From the NCBI GenBank assembly GCA_024638645.1, contig JAHEJX010000035.1, positions 1 through 33,551 of the forward strand: a DNA stretch of 33,551 nt, read 5' to 3'. The DNA comes from Actinomycetes bacterium. GTDB lineage: Bacteria; Actinomycetota; Acidimicrobiia; Spongiisociales; UBA5794. This document shows positions 1 through 8,796 of this stretch, in pieces. Each line of letters opens with the position of its first letter. The first letter of the stretch is position 1. Below the pieces are notes generated by a model, which saw only the letters and a program-made list of their open reading frames with translations, was not told the DNA's origin and did not search any database. The position numbers and the translations under genes are program-made.

Positions 1-464
1 CCACTGGCATTGATGAGGGCGCTCAACTCGTCGGGGGTGACGATCTCGGCCGGACCGTCCTGCACGACGCCGCCCGGGAGGGGCTGATATGGAGCAGTTG
101 CCACCTGGTTGCGGCGCACATCTACGACCGGCCAAATCGTTCGTCGGCCGGTGGCAGCGCGCAGCGCCAGCACGTCGAGAGAAGAAACAGTGATGATGGG
201 CACGCCTACCGCAGCCGCCAGAGCCTGCGCGACTGAAAGGCCGGCCCGTAGCCCGGTGAAAGGCCCGGGGCCGATGTCGACGGCGACCATGTCGAGCTCT
301 TGCCTCGTCCAGCCGGCGCGTGAGAAGCAGAAGTCGATCGCCGGTACCAGAAATCCGACATGGCCCTTGCCGTCAACACTCACCGACATGGCGCACAGCT
401 CTGCGCCGTCGCCAAGAGCGACCGACGATGCCGGCGTCGCCGTCTCAATTGCGAGCGTCTTCAC
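1..464 (-). CDS. tsaB: TsaB, tRNA N6-threonylcarbamoyladenosine biosynthesis protein (partial, 3' end missing)
   Basis: The visible 154 codons begin VKTLAIETATPASSVALGDG, the actin-like N-terminus of TsaB, followed by the family signature GPGPFTGLRAGL at about residues 70-81 and VDVRRNQV at about 120. TsaB is the inactive paralogue that scaffolds TsaD in the t6A37 tRNA modification complex with TsaE. The start is GTG at 464-462, which overlaps the TGA of tsaE (GTGA), so translation is probably coupled. The gene runs off the left edge; family members are usually about 210-230 residues, so roughly a third is missing. The neighbouring tsaE makes the assignment secure. Confidence 0.93.
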   Translation of the reverse strand, partial: MKTLAIETATPASSVALGDGAELCAMSVSVDGKGHVGFLVPAIDFCFSRAGWTRQELDMVAVDIGPGPFTGLRAGLSVAQALAAAVGVPIITVSSLDVLALRAATGRRTIWPVVDVRRNQVATAPYQPLPGGVVQDGPAEIVTPDELSALINAS

Positions 465-913
465 TTAGCCAACTCCTCGAGGGATCGGTTGGCCCATTGT
501 CCCTCACGGGAGAACGTCACCGTTCGCGTGCCATCTTCGTGGGCGTTTATCACTATTGACAGGACGTCCTCTGGCAGCGACGCCCGCACCGCATCGCCCC
601 ACTCGATGGCGAGCACACCGTCTCGAGTGTCTGGGACGAGCTCCAGATCATTGAACTCTGCCGTCGAAGACAGGCGGTAGACGTCAACATGGGTCAGGGG
701 AAGCAGGCCATCTTCGTAGCTCCTCACGACCAGAAATGTGGGGCTCGTCACCTGCACATCGACTCCGAGAGCCTGCGCGATTCCGGAGACGAGCAATGTC
801 TTGCCTGCGCCGAGGGAGCCGTTCAGCAAGAGAATGTCGCCTGGCATCAGCATCGCGGCGAGACGCCTCCCCAGCGCCTCCATCTGCTCTGGTGTGCCCA
901 CCTCGATTCTCAC
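461..913 (-). CDS. tsaE: TsaE, ATPase of the tRNA t6A biosynthesis complex
   Basis: 150 residues. A P-loop GSLGAGKT lies at residues 32-39, followed by the family motifs SPTF (about 59), HVDVYRL and the Walker B-like IEWGD. TsaE binds the TsaB/TsaD pair and uses ATP to reset the complex that makes threonylcarbamoyl-adenosine at tRNA position 37. The start chosen is GTG at 913-911, which overlaps the udg stop (GTGA) and gives a normal family length. A longer in-frame reading from an ATG at 1144 would add about 77 low-complexity residues lying inside udg and is rejected. Four-base start/stop overlaps on both sides place it in a tightly coupled operon. Confidence 0.95.
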   Translation of the reverse strand: MRIEVGTPEQMEALGRRLAAMLMPGDILLLNGSLGAGKTLLVSGIAQALGVDVQVTSPTFLVVRSYEDGLLPLTHVDVYRLSSTAEFNDLELVPDTRDGVLAIEWGDAVRASLPEDVLSIVINAHEDGTRTVTFSREGQWANRSLEELAK

Positions 914-1608
914 TGGAACAAACCCAGCTGATCGACGGGCGCGGCGTCCACAGCAGCTGCCTCTTCTGGTTCCGCTCCGGAGGAGTCCGATTCGGCTGGC
1001 GCAGGATCCGCCTCGTAGACGAGCTTGCCGGCGATGACGTCTGCAACGAGTTGGAAGTCCGCCCGCATTTCTTCCATCACGCGCGCACTGCCACGTAAGG
1101 CAGCTGCCGGGTGGAATGTGGGAACGAGGAAGCGGCCCCACCACTTGTAGGCCTGGCCACGGAGCCTGGTGATCCCGATCTCAGTCTTCAACAGCAGCTT
1201 TGACGAGAAGTTGCCGAGGGTTACGACCACCTTGGGATCAACGAGGCGAAGCTGGCTGCGCAGGTAGTCGGCACACGCATCGATCTCGGCCTGGCGTGGG
1301 TCTCGGTTTCCCGGGGGGCGACATTTGACGACGTTGCCGATGTAGCAGTTGTCTTCGCGGCGCAGCCCGATTTCCTCGAGGAATTGATCGAGCAGCTTGC
1401 CGGAGCGCCCCACGAATGGCAGACCCTGCTCGTCTTCGTGCTGGCCGGGACCCTCCCCCACGATCATCAGGTCGGCGTCGGGATCTCCGTATCCAAACAC
1501 GACGTTCGTGCGAGTCTCGTGCAGGCCGCATCTAGTGCATCCGCTTGCTTGCTCGCTGAGAACCCGAAGCTGGTCGGCTCGTTCAGTTGCTGTCGCCTGG
1601 GCCGTCAC
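910..1608 (-). CDS. Family 4 (Fe-S) uracil-DNA glycosylase
   Basis: 232 residues. It removes uracil from DNA in base-excision repair. The family 4 motifs are clear: [20 protein letters not shown] at residues 51-70 (active-site loop and uracil pocket), [13 protein letters not shown] at 92-104, [10 protein letters not shown], and HPAAALRG near the C-terminal third. Four cysteines, C24, C27, C96 and C112, have the spacing of the family's 4Fe-4S ligands. The last 40 or so residues are an acidic, Ala-rich tail ending in QLGLFQ, a QxxLxxF-like string that might bind the sliding clamp (inference). The start is GTG at 1608, 22 bases inside the 3' end of the upstream peptidase gene; a longer reading would run far into that gene. 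Confidence 0.92.
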   Translation of the reverse strand: MTAQATATERADQLRVLSEQASGCTRCGLHETRTNVVFGYGDPDADLMIVGEGPGQHEDEQGLPFVGRSGKLLDQFLEEIGLRREDNCYIGNVVKCRPPGNRDPRQAEIDACADYLRSQLRLVDPKVVVTLGNFSSKLLLKTEIGITRLRGQAYKWWGRFLVPTFHPAAALRGSARVMEEMRADFQLVADVIAGKLVYEADPAPAESDSSGAEPEEAAAVDAAPVDQLGLFQ

Positions 1609-2506
1609 TTGTCCATTCCTGCACGCTGCGCACAGCGTTCTCGATCGCCGTTCCCGTCGCAATGAAAGCGGCCTCTCCCAACGCGTCGAGGTCCGCTTCG
1701 GCCTCTCCACACGACACCGCAAAAACTGCGTCCCCATCGTATCGAGTGTGAGCCGGACGTAGGCACACCGCGAAGGCATCGTGGGCCCGCACGACAAGTC
1801 GCATCAGGTCGGTGCGACCGAGCTTGGCGTCTGTGGCCACCACGGCCAGGGTTGTGTTCTGGCGATCCGGCAGGTCCCATGCGGGCCCGAGACCGACCGG
1901 AGGGCCGCCTGTGAGTGGTTCCCCTGCAAGGGTGAATACATCGCCGACTGCGTTGACCACCGCCAGCGCTGCGACCGAGGCTCCATCGATTCGGACATCG
2001 GCGTTTCCCTGCCCTGAAGGTTGCGCATGTTCGATGCCGCGCCACTTCGCCACAGTCGCGCCGGCGCCGGCTCCGTACGGCCCGGACTCGACGGGGTCGT
2101 CTGATCGGCTGAGATACGCCAACCGGCCGGCCTCAGCCGTCGGAGGTGTTGCGGCGCCAACCATCAGATCGAAGATGATTGCACTCGGCACGATGGGCAC
2201 AGGACCAGCTGGAGTCGGGTGGCCCCGCCCCGCGGACGCCAGCTCTGCCATGACGCCGTCTGCAGCGCCGAGCCCGTAGGCGCTGCCTCCGGCGAGGCAG
2301 ATCGCCTGGATCATCTCGACCTTCATGCCCGGCTGTAGCAGAGCGGTTTCGCGCGTGCCGGGGGCGGCACCCCGTGCTTCAAATGCAGCAACGTTCGGCT
2401 CGGGAATGCTCACGACCGTGACGCCGGTCATGGCGTCGGTGTCGGTCCACAGTCCAACCTCGATGCCCGGGATTGAGGTCAATCCAGCCGTGCCGACATC
2501 GATCAT
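1583..2506 (-). CDS. P1 family (DmpA-like, S58) peptidase
   Basis: 307 residues. These self-cleaving N-terminal-nucleophile enzymes hydrolyse N-terminal residues from peptides and, in DmpA, also D-alanine amides and esters. Visible motifs are [12 protein letters not shown] at 10-20, DAMTGVTVV, the GGSAYGL loop at 73-79, [13 protein letters not shown] at 145-157, and [13 protein letters not shown] near 216-227. T218 after N217 is the predicted nucleophile freed by autocleavage. [20 protein letters not shown] follows as expected. The start is ATG at 2506, overlapping the alr stop (ATGA); an upstream in-frame start at 2593 lies inside alr and is not needed. The direct coupling to alanine racemase hints at a D-alanine-related substrate (inference). 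Confidence 0.9.
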   Translation of the reverse strand: MIDVGTAGLTSIPGIEVGLWTDTDAMTGVTVVSIPEPNVAAFEARGAAPGTRETALLQPGMKVEMIQAICLAGGSAYGLGAADGVMAELASAGRGHPTPAGPVPIVPSAIIFDLMVGAATPPTAEAGRLAYLSRSDDPVESGPYGAGAGATVAKWRGIEHAQPSGQGNADVRIDGASVAALAVVNAVGDVFTLAGEPLTGGPPVGLGPAWDLPDRQNTTLAVVATDAKLGRTDLMRLVVRAHDAFAVCLRPAHTRYDGDAVFAVSCGEAEADLDALGEAAFIATGTAIENAVRSVQEWTSDGPGDSN

Positions 2507-3606
2507 CTGCCGCCCCTTATGTAGCGACGGGGCAGCCTGGGACCGAAGTGGCAGACAACCTCGTAATTGATGGTGCTCAGGAGCTCCGCCCAATCGTCAG
2601 CCGTGATGGCGGCGTTTCCCTGGACACCCAATACGACAACCTCGTCGCCGACCGCCACGTCGTCATCACCCATGTCGACTACGAGCTGGTCCATGGTCAC
2701 CGACCCGGCGAAGTGACGTCGCCTGCCCCCGATCAAGACATGGCCTTCGTCCGTGAGCCGTCGACTCACGCCATCGGCATATCCGACCGGAACGGTGGCG
2801 ACGGCTGCATCAGATGGGAGCGGACGGCGGCGACCATAAGAGGGCCGCTCACCTGCGGAGAGCCGCTTGACCATCGAGACGGCAGAAACCACTCGCATCG
2901 CAGGCCGCAACGCAACACCTCGTCCGGTGTCCGGAGCCGGACGGAGCCCATACAGTCCGAGACCGACCCGGACCATATCGAAGCGTGCTTCCGGATAGTC
3001 GAGGGCGCCTGCGGTGTTGGCGGCGTGGAGCATGGGAACAACCACGCCCGTATCCGCCAAATCGTCCGCAACGCCCTGGAATATCGCGATCTGGTGCTTG
3101 GTGAATTCGGGGTCCTCCTCAGCTACGGCAAAGTGCGTCCACAGGCCGTCCAGCTCCAGGTTCGAATCAGCGGAGATCATCTCAGCGAGCGCCCGAACGT
3201 CTTCGGGGTCGGCGCCAACCCGATGCATGCCGGTGTCGACCTTGACGTGGACCGCAACGGGCCCATCGGCGGCAGCGCTGAGAGCGGCGGCAAACTCCCA
3301 GCGGTAGACAGTTGGGATGAGCCTGCGCTCGACGATCCTGGCAGCGTCACCGAGGGGCGGCTCGGACAGAAGAAGAATCGGCGCCTCGATGCCGGCATCG
3401 CGAAGCCGAACCCCTTCCTCGACAAGAGCGACGGCCAGCGACGTCGCTCCGCCACGGATGGCGGCCTCGGCCACCGGAATATCTCCGTGGCCGTACCCAT
3501 CCGCTTTCACGACAGCGCAAAGGGTTGCCGGAGCCACCTCGGCTGCAATGGCAGCCGCATTCTGAGCAATGGCGTCGAGGTCAACCTCGACCCACGAGGG
3601 CCTCAA
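2503..3606 (-). CDS. alr: Alanine racemase
   Basis: 367 residues. PLP enzyme that interconverts L- and D-alanine for peptidoglycan. The cofactor lysine is K34 in AVVKADGYGHG. The second catalytic residue is the tyrosine of VPVGYADGVSRR in the C-terminal beta domain, near which GSVTMDQLVVD is also typical. HFAVAEED and VRVGLGLYGLRP are standard barrel motifs. The start is TTG at 3606, overlapping the nnr stop as TTGA, and it gives the normal N-terminus RPSWVEVDLDAI. The order acpS-nnr-alr is the usual actinobacterial arrangement. Confidence 0.96.
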   Translation of the reverse strand: MRPSWVEVDLDAIAQNAAAIAAEVAPATLCAVVKADGYGHGDIPVAEAAIRGGATSLAVALVEEGVRLRDAGIEAPILLLSEPPLGDAARIVERRLIPTVYRWEFAAALSAAADGPVAVHVKVDTGMHRVGADPEDVRALAEMISADSNLELDGLWTHFAVAEEDPEFTKHQIAIFQGVADDLADTGVVVPMLHAANTAGALDYPEARFDMVRVGLGLYGLRPAPDTGRGVALRPAMRVVSAVSMVKRLSAGERPSYGRRRPLPSDAAVATVPVGYADGVSRRLTDEGHVLIGGRRRHFAGSVTMDQLVVDMGDDDVAVGDEVVVLGVQGNAAITADDWAELLSTINYEVVCHFGPRLPRRYIRGGR

Positions 3607-5009
3607 TTGGCGAACCTCCGGATAGCGTCGGCCATGGTGTCGGCGGTCACGCTACTCGTCGCTGCCAGCTCAGCTCCCGCGACGCCGTGCCAATAGGCCG
3701 CGGACCGAGCCGCAACACCGCCGTCGAGCCCGCGACCGATCAGTGCTCCGATCATTCCTGCCAACACATCGCCCGTACCGACGGAAGCCAACTCGGGACC
3801 GCCTGTCGTCACGAGCCACGGAATCGCACCTGGCGAAGCAATCGTGGTGTTTGGCCCCTTGAGCAGCACGACTGAATCGACCTCGGTGGCGAGAGCTACT
3901 GCGGCTTCACGACCGGCATGCGCACCGCTGAGCCTCTTGAACTCGCCGGCGTGTGGCGTTAGAACGGTCGGCGGCCGGCGAGATCGCAGTTCGTCGATCG
4001 TTGTCGAATTGAGGCCGTCGGCATCGAGCACTACCGGCTGGTCAACGCGATTGAGCAGGTCCGCCACCAGCTCAGCGCCGCTTGAGCCCAAGCCGGGACC
4101 GAGAACCACGACATCGAAACGATCGAGCTCGAGATCGGATGAGGTAGCTCCTTCCCACGTGCTTCCTTGGCCGACTCCCCTGGTCATGATTTCCGGATGG
4201 GCTGCATCGAGCTCGGCCGCCAGCGCACCGGGAACGAATGTCGCTACGGCGCCTGCACCGAATCCGAGAGCGGCCTTGGCGGCGAGGACGGCAGCTCCGA
4301 CCATTCCGGAAGAGCCTCCCACGACGGCAACCGAGCCGGCGGACCATTTGTGTGCGTTGCGATTGCGGGCCGGACGCGGGGCATCGGCTGGCTCACACAG
4401 ATACATAGAAGCTTCGGCCTCCGGCAGGCCGAGTGGCGCCACAACGAGCCGGCCACACACCTCGGGACCCGACCCGAAGAAGTGCCCGAGTTTGAAGTTG
4501 CTCAACGCGATTGTCAGCTCCGCGGGAATCGTCCCCGGAGCAACAGAGCCGCTTGTGGCGTCGAGCCCGGAGGGGACGTCCACCGCGATGACACGCGGCG
4601 CTGCACCGTGCCAGCGGCTCACGTCGGACGGCAGCTCGCCGCGGAACCCCACCCCGAATACCGCGTCGATGAGAATGTCGCAATCGTGCACTTGACCGAT
4701 CGGCGCCATCGCTCCCCCGCCGGCCCTCCAGGCGCCGGCAGCTGCGAGTGCCTCGGAGGTACTCGGCGCAGAGAGTGAGTGCACAGTGACGGCAGCACCC
4801 CGACGCGCCAAGTGTCTGGCCGCAACGTATCCGTCACCACCGTTGTTGCCTGACCCGGCCAGAACCACTACTCGTTTGCCGTACCCGGCACCCATGGCCG
4901 CGGCATGGTTGGCAACCGCATACCCGGCAGCCTCCATGACCCGTCCCAGATCGCCGACGTAGCCGGCGTCTTGCCGTTTGGATTGGGCGGCGCTGACTAC
5001 GACCTTCAT
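3603..5009 (-). CDS. nnr: Bifunctional NAD(P)HX epimerase / ADP-dependent NAD(P)HX dehydratase
   Basis: 468 residues. It repairs hydrated NADH/NADPH. The N-terminal YjeF_N domain (about 1-205) shows GSGNNGGDGYVAARHL, DAVFGVGFRG and VDVPSGLDATSG. The C-terminal ribokinase-like dehydratase domain (about 215-468) shows VVGGSSGM, GPGLGSSG, VLDADGLN, VLTPHAGEF, LLKGPNT and SVGTGDVLAGMI. Both halves appear intact. It begins with ATG at 5009 and is separated from acpS by 47 bases. It overlaps alr by four bases at its 3' end. Confidence 0.95.
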   Translation of the reverse strand: MKVVVSAAQSKRQDAGYVGDLGRVMEAAGYAVANHAAAMGAGYGKRVVVLAGSGNNGGDGYVAARHLARRGAAVTVHSLSAPSTSEALAAAGAWRAGGGAMAPIGQVHDCDILIDAVFGVGFRGELPSDVSRWHGAAPRVIAVDVPSGLDATSGSVAPGTIPAELTIALSNFKLGHFFGSGPEVCGRLVVAPLGLPEAEASMYLCEPADAPRPARNRNAHKWSAGSVAVVGGSSGMVGAAVLAAKAALGFGAGAVATFVPGALAAELDAAHPEIMTRGVGQGSTWEGATSSDLELDRFDVVVLGPGLGSSGAELVADLLNRVDQPVVLDADGLNSTTIDELRSRRPPTVLTPHAGEFKRLSGAHAGREAAVALATEVDSVVLLKGPNTTIASPGAIPWLVTTGGPELASVGTGDVLAGMIGALIGRGLDGGVAARSAAYWHGVAGAELAATSSVTADTMADAIRRFAN

Positions 5010-5056
5010 AAATCAAGAAAGTAGCCCAACGGCGCACCTTGCAATGCCAACGGCGG

Positions 5057-5431
5057 CTAACTCTTGGTGGATATCGCCAGGACCAGGGCCGAGTCGTCGG
5101 TGTGGGTGATCGTGATCAACACCTTGGTTACGCCGAGCTGCTCGGCACGGCGGGCGGCCGTCCCGGACAGGTTCACTCGGGGAGCCCCGCCACCAGTCAC
5201 CTCGATGTCCAGCCACCGCAGACGGCGCCAGCCCATGCCCAGGCTCTTCATCACTGCTTCTTTTCCGGCAAAGCGGGCCGCCAGGCGTCCTGAGGGATCT
5301 GCATACCTGTGGGCGTACTCCCACTCATGGTCGGTGAAGCAGCGCCGCTTGAAACTCTCGCCGTACTTGCCGAGAAGATGGCGCACGCGATCGATCTCGG
5401 CGAGGTCGATTCCGAGGCCGACGATGTCCAC
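5057..5431 (-). CDS. acpS: Holo-[acyl-carrier-protein] synthase
   Basis: 124 residues, the usual AcpS length. It transfers 4'-phosphopantetheine from CoA to the serine of acyl carrier protein. The magnesium and CoA motifs are present: GIDLAEIDR at residues 6-14, FTDHEWEYA, and RFAGKEAVMKSLGMGW. The C-terminal THTDDSALVLAI strand is also normal. The start is GTG at 5431. No Shine-Dalgarno sequence is visible; instead a long hairpin ends three bases before the GTG (separate entry). It is the first gene of the acpS-nnr-alr-peptidase-udg-tsaE-tsaB run. Confidence 0.95.
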   Translation of the reverse strand: MDIVGLGIDLAEIDRVRHLLGKYGESFKRRCFTDHEWEYAHRYADPSGRLAARFAGKEAVMKSLGMGWRRLRWLDIEVTGGGAPRVNLSGTAARRAEQLGVTKVLITITHTDDSALVLAISTKS

Positions 5432-5434
5432 GAA

Positions 5435-5463
5435 GCGAGATTAGGACTTCGTCCCAATCTCGC
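5435..5463 (-). promoter_or_regulatory. Hairpin abutting the acpS start codon
   Basis: An inverted repeat pairs GCGAGATT with AATCTCGC, then after one mismatch GGAC with GTCC around a 3-base loop. In acpS mRNA it would end three bases before the GTG. It could control access of ribosomes, act as a dyad operator in the divergent acpS/RTX region, or be a processing site. The structure is seen; the function is inferred. Confidence 0.5.
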
Positions 5464-5574
5464 GGTGTCAGCTAGCAAGTTGAACCGGCCCAGGTCGTGT
5501 CTTTGACGGCGCCCACGAGCGATGTCGCTCTAACCTCCTATGGGCGTAAGGGAGGTCCGGCGTCCCGGCATATT

Positions 5575-5580
5575 GGAGGG
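5575..5580 (+). promoter_or_regulatory. Ribosome binding site of the RTX-type gene
   Basis: GGAGGG lies 3 bases before ATG 5584 and 9 bases before the in-frame ATG 5590. This supports a start at one of these two codons rather than the earlier in-frame start at 5497. Spacing favours 5590, so the first two residues are uncertain. Confidence 0.6.
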
Positions 5581-5583
5581 CTC

Positions 5584-8500
5584 ATGGGCATGCGAGGATC
5601 ACGGTTGGCGACGCTCCTGGTTGCGACGGGTCTCGGAATCGTGATGACCGGAGTCATCACGGCACATGCCACTAGCCACAAACTGTCGGGCGGGAGCTTT
5701 GTGGAGGAAGAGAGCGTCCGGTTCACCGCTGACGGCAACTGGGTGGTGTATATCGAGTACGACTCGCCAGGTGGGACGCTCTACTCGACGTCCGCCGCCG
5801 GGTTAATCACACACCGACTGGCCTTCTCACCCATTACCGACGGGTCTATCTTCATCCATCCGCGCCCCAGCCCGGACTCTCAGCGGGTCGTCTATCTGGC
5901 CGACCACGAGACCGACGACGTGTTCGAGCTCTACTCGGTGCCGATCGACGGAAGCAGCCCACCCACCAAGCTGAGCACAACGCCTGTCTCCGGTGGCGAC
6001 GTTATCTCCGATTTCTACATCACAGACGATTCGTCGACGGTCGTGTACACCGCGGACCAGGATACCGACGACGTGTTCGAGCTCTATTCCGTCCCGATCG
6101 ACGGAAGCTCCACTGCCACCAAGCTGAACGGGACGCTGGTTGCGAACGGCGACGTGTCGTTGGGAAGGCCGTCTCCCGACGGCACAACCGTTGTGTATCG
6201 GTCCGACGAGAACATCGACGAGCTGTGGGAGTTGTTCGCCGTGCCAACGGATGGGGGCTCACCGCCGGTGAAGATCAGTGGTACCCCGGCCGGTGGCGGC
6301 GACGTATTGACTACCTGGCAAGTGAGTCCCGACGGGTCGCGTGTCGTGTACCTCGGCGATCAGGACACTATCGGTGTATGGGAGGTGTACTCGGCACCCA
6401 TCAACGGTAGTTCACCGCCCACCAAGCTCAGCGGGACGATGGTCGCCGACGGCGACGCTTGGGCCAACATCGAGATCACCGCCGACTCGACCCGCGTCGT
6501 CTACTGGGCGGATCAGGTCGAAGATGAGGTGTTCGAGCTGTATTCGGCTCCGATCGACGGCAGCAGCAGCGCCATCAAGTTGAACGGCGCTCTGGTCCAG
6601 GGGGGCGACGTGGACTTCGCGTTCCGGGTTAGCCCCGACTCGCAGAGGGTGGTCTATGTCGCCGATCAGGCCGCAGATGAAGTGTTCGAGCTGTACTCGG
6701 TGCCTGTGGGCGGAGGTACGCCGCAGCGCCTGCATGATCCGCTGGCGCCGACACGAGACGTGCAGATATCGAGCCCGCGCATTCTGGATGGTTCGAATCG
6801 GGTGCTGTTCATCGCAGACATGGACAGCGACGATGTCTTTGAGCTCTATTCGGCGGCTATCACCGGGGGTAGCGCCGTGAAGGTGAGCGGCACAATGTCG
6901 GCCTCCGGCGATGTGACCCGGATCTTGGATGTCGGGGGCGAGTCGAATCGGGTTCTGTACCGGGCAGACCAACTCACAGACGAAGTCTTCGAATTGTTCA
7001 CGGTTCCTGCCGGCGGAGGCCCGGTGGTCAGGGCCACAGAACCCGTGATCCCGCCGGGAGGCGATGTCAACTATGGCTTCTTCATTCCGGGCAATGACGC
7101 CATCGTGGTGACGCACGGCGACCTGGAAACCGATGGCGTCTACGAGTTGTTCGCCAGTCGGGATCCCGGGTTTGAGTTTGTGGTGGATCACACGGGTGAT
7201 GCGGCGGATCTCGATCTGAGCGACGGTCTGTGCGAAACGTCCGCAGGCGACTGCACGCTGCGGGCGGCTCTCCAGCAAGCCAACTCAACGGAGGGACACA
7301 ATCGCATCACGTTTGCCGTCCCGGGTGCTGGGCCGCACACCATCGCACCGGGCGCCGCCCTGCCGACCAGCCTGGGCGCGGTGGAGATTGATGCCACCAC
7401 CCAGCCCTCCTATGCCGGCTCTCCGCTGGTCGCACTCGACGGCGCCGCTGCCGGGACTGGTACCGACGGCATCACTGTTACCGGCGACTCGATCGTCCGT
7501 GGCCTCGCCGTTGCAGGGTTTGCCGGCGATGGCGTGGTTGTTTCCGGAGGCGGGAATCGGGTCGAAAACTGCTTCATTGGACTTGATCCTGACGGCAGCG
7601 CCAACGGCAATTCCGGCGTCGGAGTGAAAGTCTCCAATCCGGTGAGCGATTTCATCGGCGGTCTCGCTGCCGCCGGGAACGTGATCTCCGGCAATGCATC
7701 CCACGGTGTGAGTGTCGGCGGACTCGGCTACGGCTGGGTGTCCGGCAACATCATCGGCGCCGATCCTGCCGGTACCGGGCCGCGCCCGAACGGCGGTCAC
7801 GGAGTGGACATCAGCCCTGCCGGAGTACTCGAGGTTCATGTCGGCGGCACCAACGTCGGCCTTGCGGATGCCAACGTCATCGCCTTCAACACTCTGGACG
7901 GGGTGTCGATAGCCGGGGCGACCCCGAACGTGTGGTTCTGGGACAACTCAGTCCATGACAACGGCGGCCTGGGCATCGACTACGTGCCGCCCGACGGCGT
8001 CGGCGGGGGCGTCTATCCGGCGCCGGCGATCGCCAGTATCGCCATCGGAGGCGGATCGACTCAGATATCCGGAACGTTGCCCTCGGAGTGGGGCCAGTTC
8101 GCAATAGCGGCGTATTCGTCAAGTGCCTGCGATCCATCGGGTTTCGGAGAGGGTGAGACCTTTCTGGGGTTGCAGGCGTTCGATGCGGCTCCGATTGACA
8201 CCTTCACGATCTCGGTCCCGACCGAAGTCGCCGCCGGGCAGGAGGTGACGGTCGCTTTCGTTGCGGAGGACTACTCCACATCCGAGTTCTCGGCGTGCGT
8301 CTCAATCCTGGGTGGCTGCACCATTATCGGGACGGTTGGCGACGATTTCTTGGTCGGCACGGCCGCCGCCGATGTGATCTGCGGTGGGGCCGGCAACGAC
8401 ACGATCTACGGCAAAGGGAGTGGCGACGTCCTGATCGGCGGCGGCGGCGCCGATCAGATATACGGCGGCGGCGGCGCCGACCTGATATACGGCGGCGGCG

Positions 8501-8772
8501 GCGCAGACCAGATATACGGCGGCGGCGGCGCAGACCAGATATACGGCAGCGGCGGCGCCGATCGGCTCCTCGGTGGTAAAGGGGGCGACACGATTAGTGG
8601 CGGCAAGGGCGACGACGAGTTGCGCGGTAAGAGTGGAAGGGACCGTCTTTTCGGCAACAAGAGGAACGACTCCCTGTTCGGGGGCCCTGGGAACGACGAA
8701 CTGTTTGGCGGTTCCGGCACCGACACCTGTCGCGGTGGCCAGGGGAGTGACACCTTCTTCAGCTGCGAGTGA
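5584..8772 (+). CDS. Secreted beta-propeller / beta-helix / RTX calcium-binding protein
   Basis: 1062 residues, predicted secreted: a basic N-terminus and hydrophobic LATLLVATGLGIVMTGVITA precede a likely signal-peptidase site after AHA, near residue 28. Residues about 40-525 carry nine or ten TolB/PD40-like repeats of about 49 residues with the recurring string DDVFELYSVPIDGSS. Residues about 530-815 start with a CTLRAALQQAN motif and look like a right-handed parallel beta-helix with NVISGN turns. A short beta-sandwich-like stretch follows (about 815-910). The C-terminus (about 913-1062) consists of GGxGxD-type RTX repeats that bind calcium, ending in a Cys-containing GTDTCRGGQGSDTFFSCE cap. 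No enzyme active site is recognised; a surface, adhesion or biofilm role is a guess. It stands alone on the plus strand, divergent from acpS and convergent with glmS. Confidence 0.85.
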   Translation: MGMRGSRLATLLVATGLGIVMTGVITAHATSHKLSGGSFVEEESVRFTADGNWVVYIEYDSPGGTLYSTSAAGLITHRLAFSPITDGSIFIHPRPSPDSQRVVYLADHETDDVFELYSVPIDGSSPPTKLSTTPVSGGDVISDFYITDDSSTVVYTADQDTDDVFELYSVPIDGSSTATKLNGTLVANGDVSLGRPSPDGTTVVYRSDENIDELWELFAVPTDGGSPPVKISGTPAGGGDVLTTWQVSPDGSRVVYLGDQDTIGVWEVYSAPINGSSPPTKLSGTMVADGDAWANIEITADSTRVVYWADQVEDEVFELYSAPIDGSSSAIKLNGALVQGGDVDFAFRVSPDSQRVVYVADQAADEVFELYSVPVGGGTPQRLHDPLAPTRDVQISSPRILDGSNRVLFIADMDSDDVFELYSAAITGGSAVKVSGTMSASGDVTRILDVGGESNRVLYRADQLTDEVFELFTVPAGGGPVVRATEPVIPPGGDVNYGFFIPGNDAIVVTHGDLETDGVYELFASRDPGFEFVVDHTGDAADLDLSDGLCETSAGDCTLRAALQQANSTEGHNRITFAVPGAGPHTIAPGAALPTSLGAVEIDATTQPSYAGSPLVALDGAAAGTGTDGITVTGDSIVRGLAVAGFAGDGVVVSGGGNRVENCFIGLDPDGSANGNSGVGVKVSNPVSDFIGGLAAAGNVISGNASHGVSVGGLGYGWVSGNIIGADPAGTGPRPNGGHGVDISPAGVLEVHVGGTNVGLADANVIAFNTLDGVSIAGATPNVWFWDNSVHDNGGLGIDYVPPDGVGGGVYPAPAIASIAIGGGSTQISGTLPSEWGQFAIAAYSSSACDPSGFGEGETFLGLQAFDAAPIDTFTISVPTEVAAGQEVTVAFVAEDYSTSEFSACVSILGGCTIIGTVGDDFLVGTAAADVICGGAGNDTIYGKGSGDVLIGGGGADQIYGGGGADLIYGGGGADQIYGGGGADQIYGSGGADRLLGGKGGDTISGGKGDDELRGKSGRDRLFGNKRNDSLFGGPGNDELFGGSGTDTCRGGQGSDTFFSCE
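8437..8571 (+). repeat. Tandem 27-bp repeats encoding RTX nonapeptides
   Basis: Five consecutive 27-base units begin at 8437, 8464, 8491, 8518 and 8545. Units 3 and 4 are identical, 1 and 2 differ from them at a few bases, and unit 5 is degenerate. Each encodes GGGGADQIY or a variant, in frame. The near-identity suggests recent slippage or recombination expansion inside the RTX domain. Confidence 0.9.
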
Positions 8773-8796
8773 CCTCTGATCTCCGCCGGTACGTCA

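Noticed and set aside
461..1144. Longer TsaE reading with about 77 extra N-terminal residues
   Set aside because: The extra part lies wholly inside udg in another frame, has no family similarity, and the GTG at 913 gives a normal TsaE coupled to the udg stop.
910..1797. Longer uracil glycosylase reading from 1797
   Set aside because: The extra residues overlap the peptidase gene by almost 200 bases and resemble no glycosylase N-terminus; GTG 1608 fits.
2473..3696. 407-codon open frame on the plus strand opposite alr
   Set aside because: Antisense shadow of a clear alanine racemase; no recognisable domain, as is common at high GC.
5503..5532. TTGACG with TCTAAC as a promoter for the RTX gene
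   Set aside because: The spacing is about 20 bases, too long for a convincing sigma-70 promoter.
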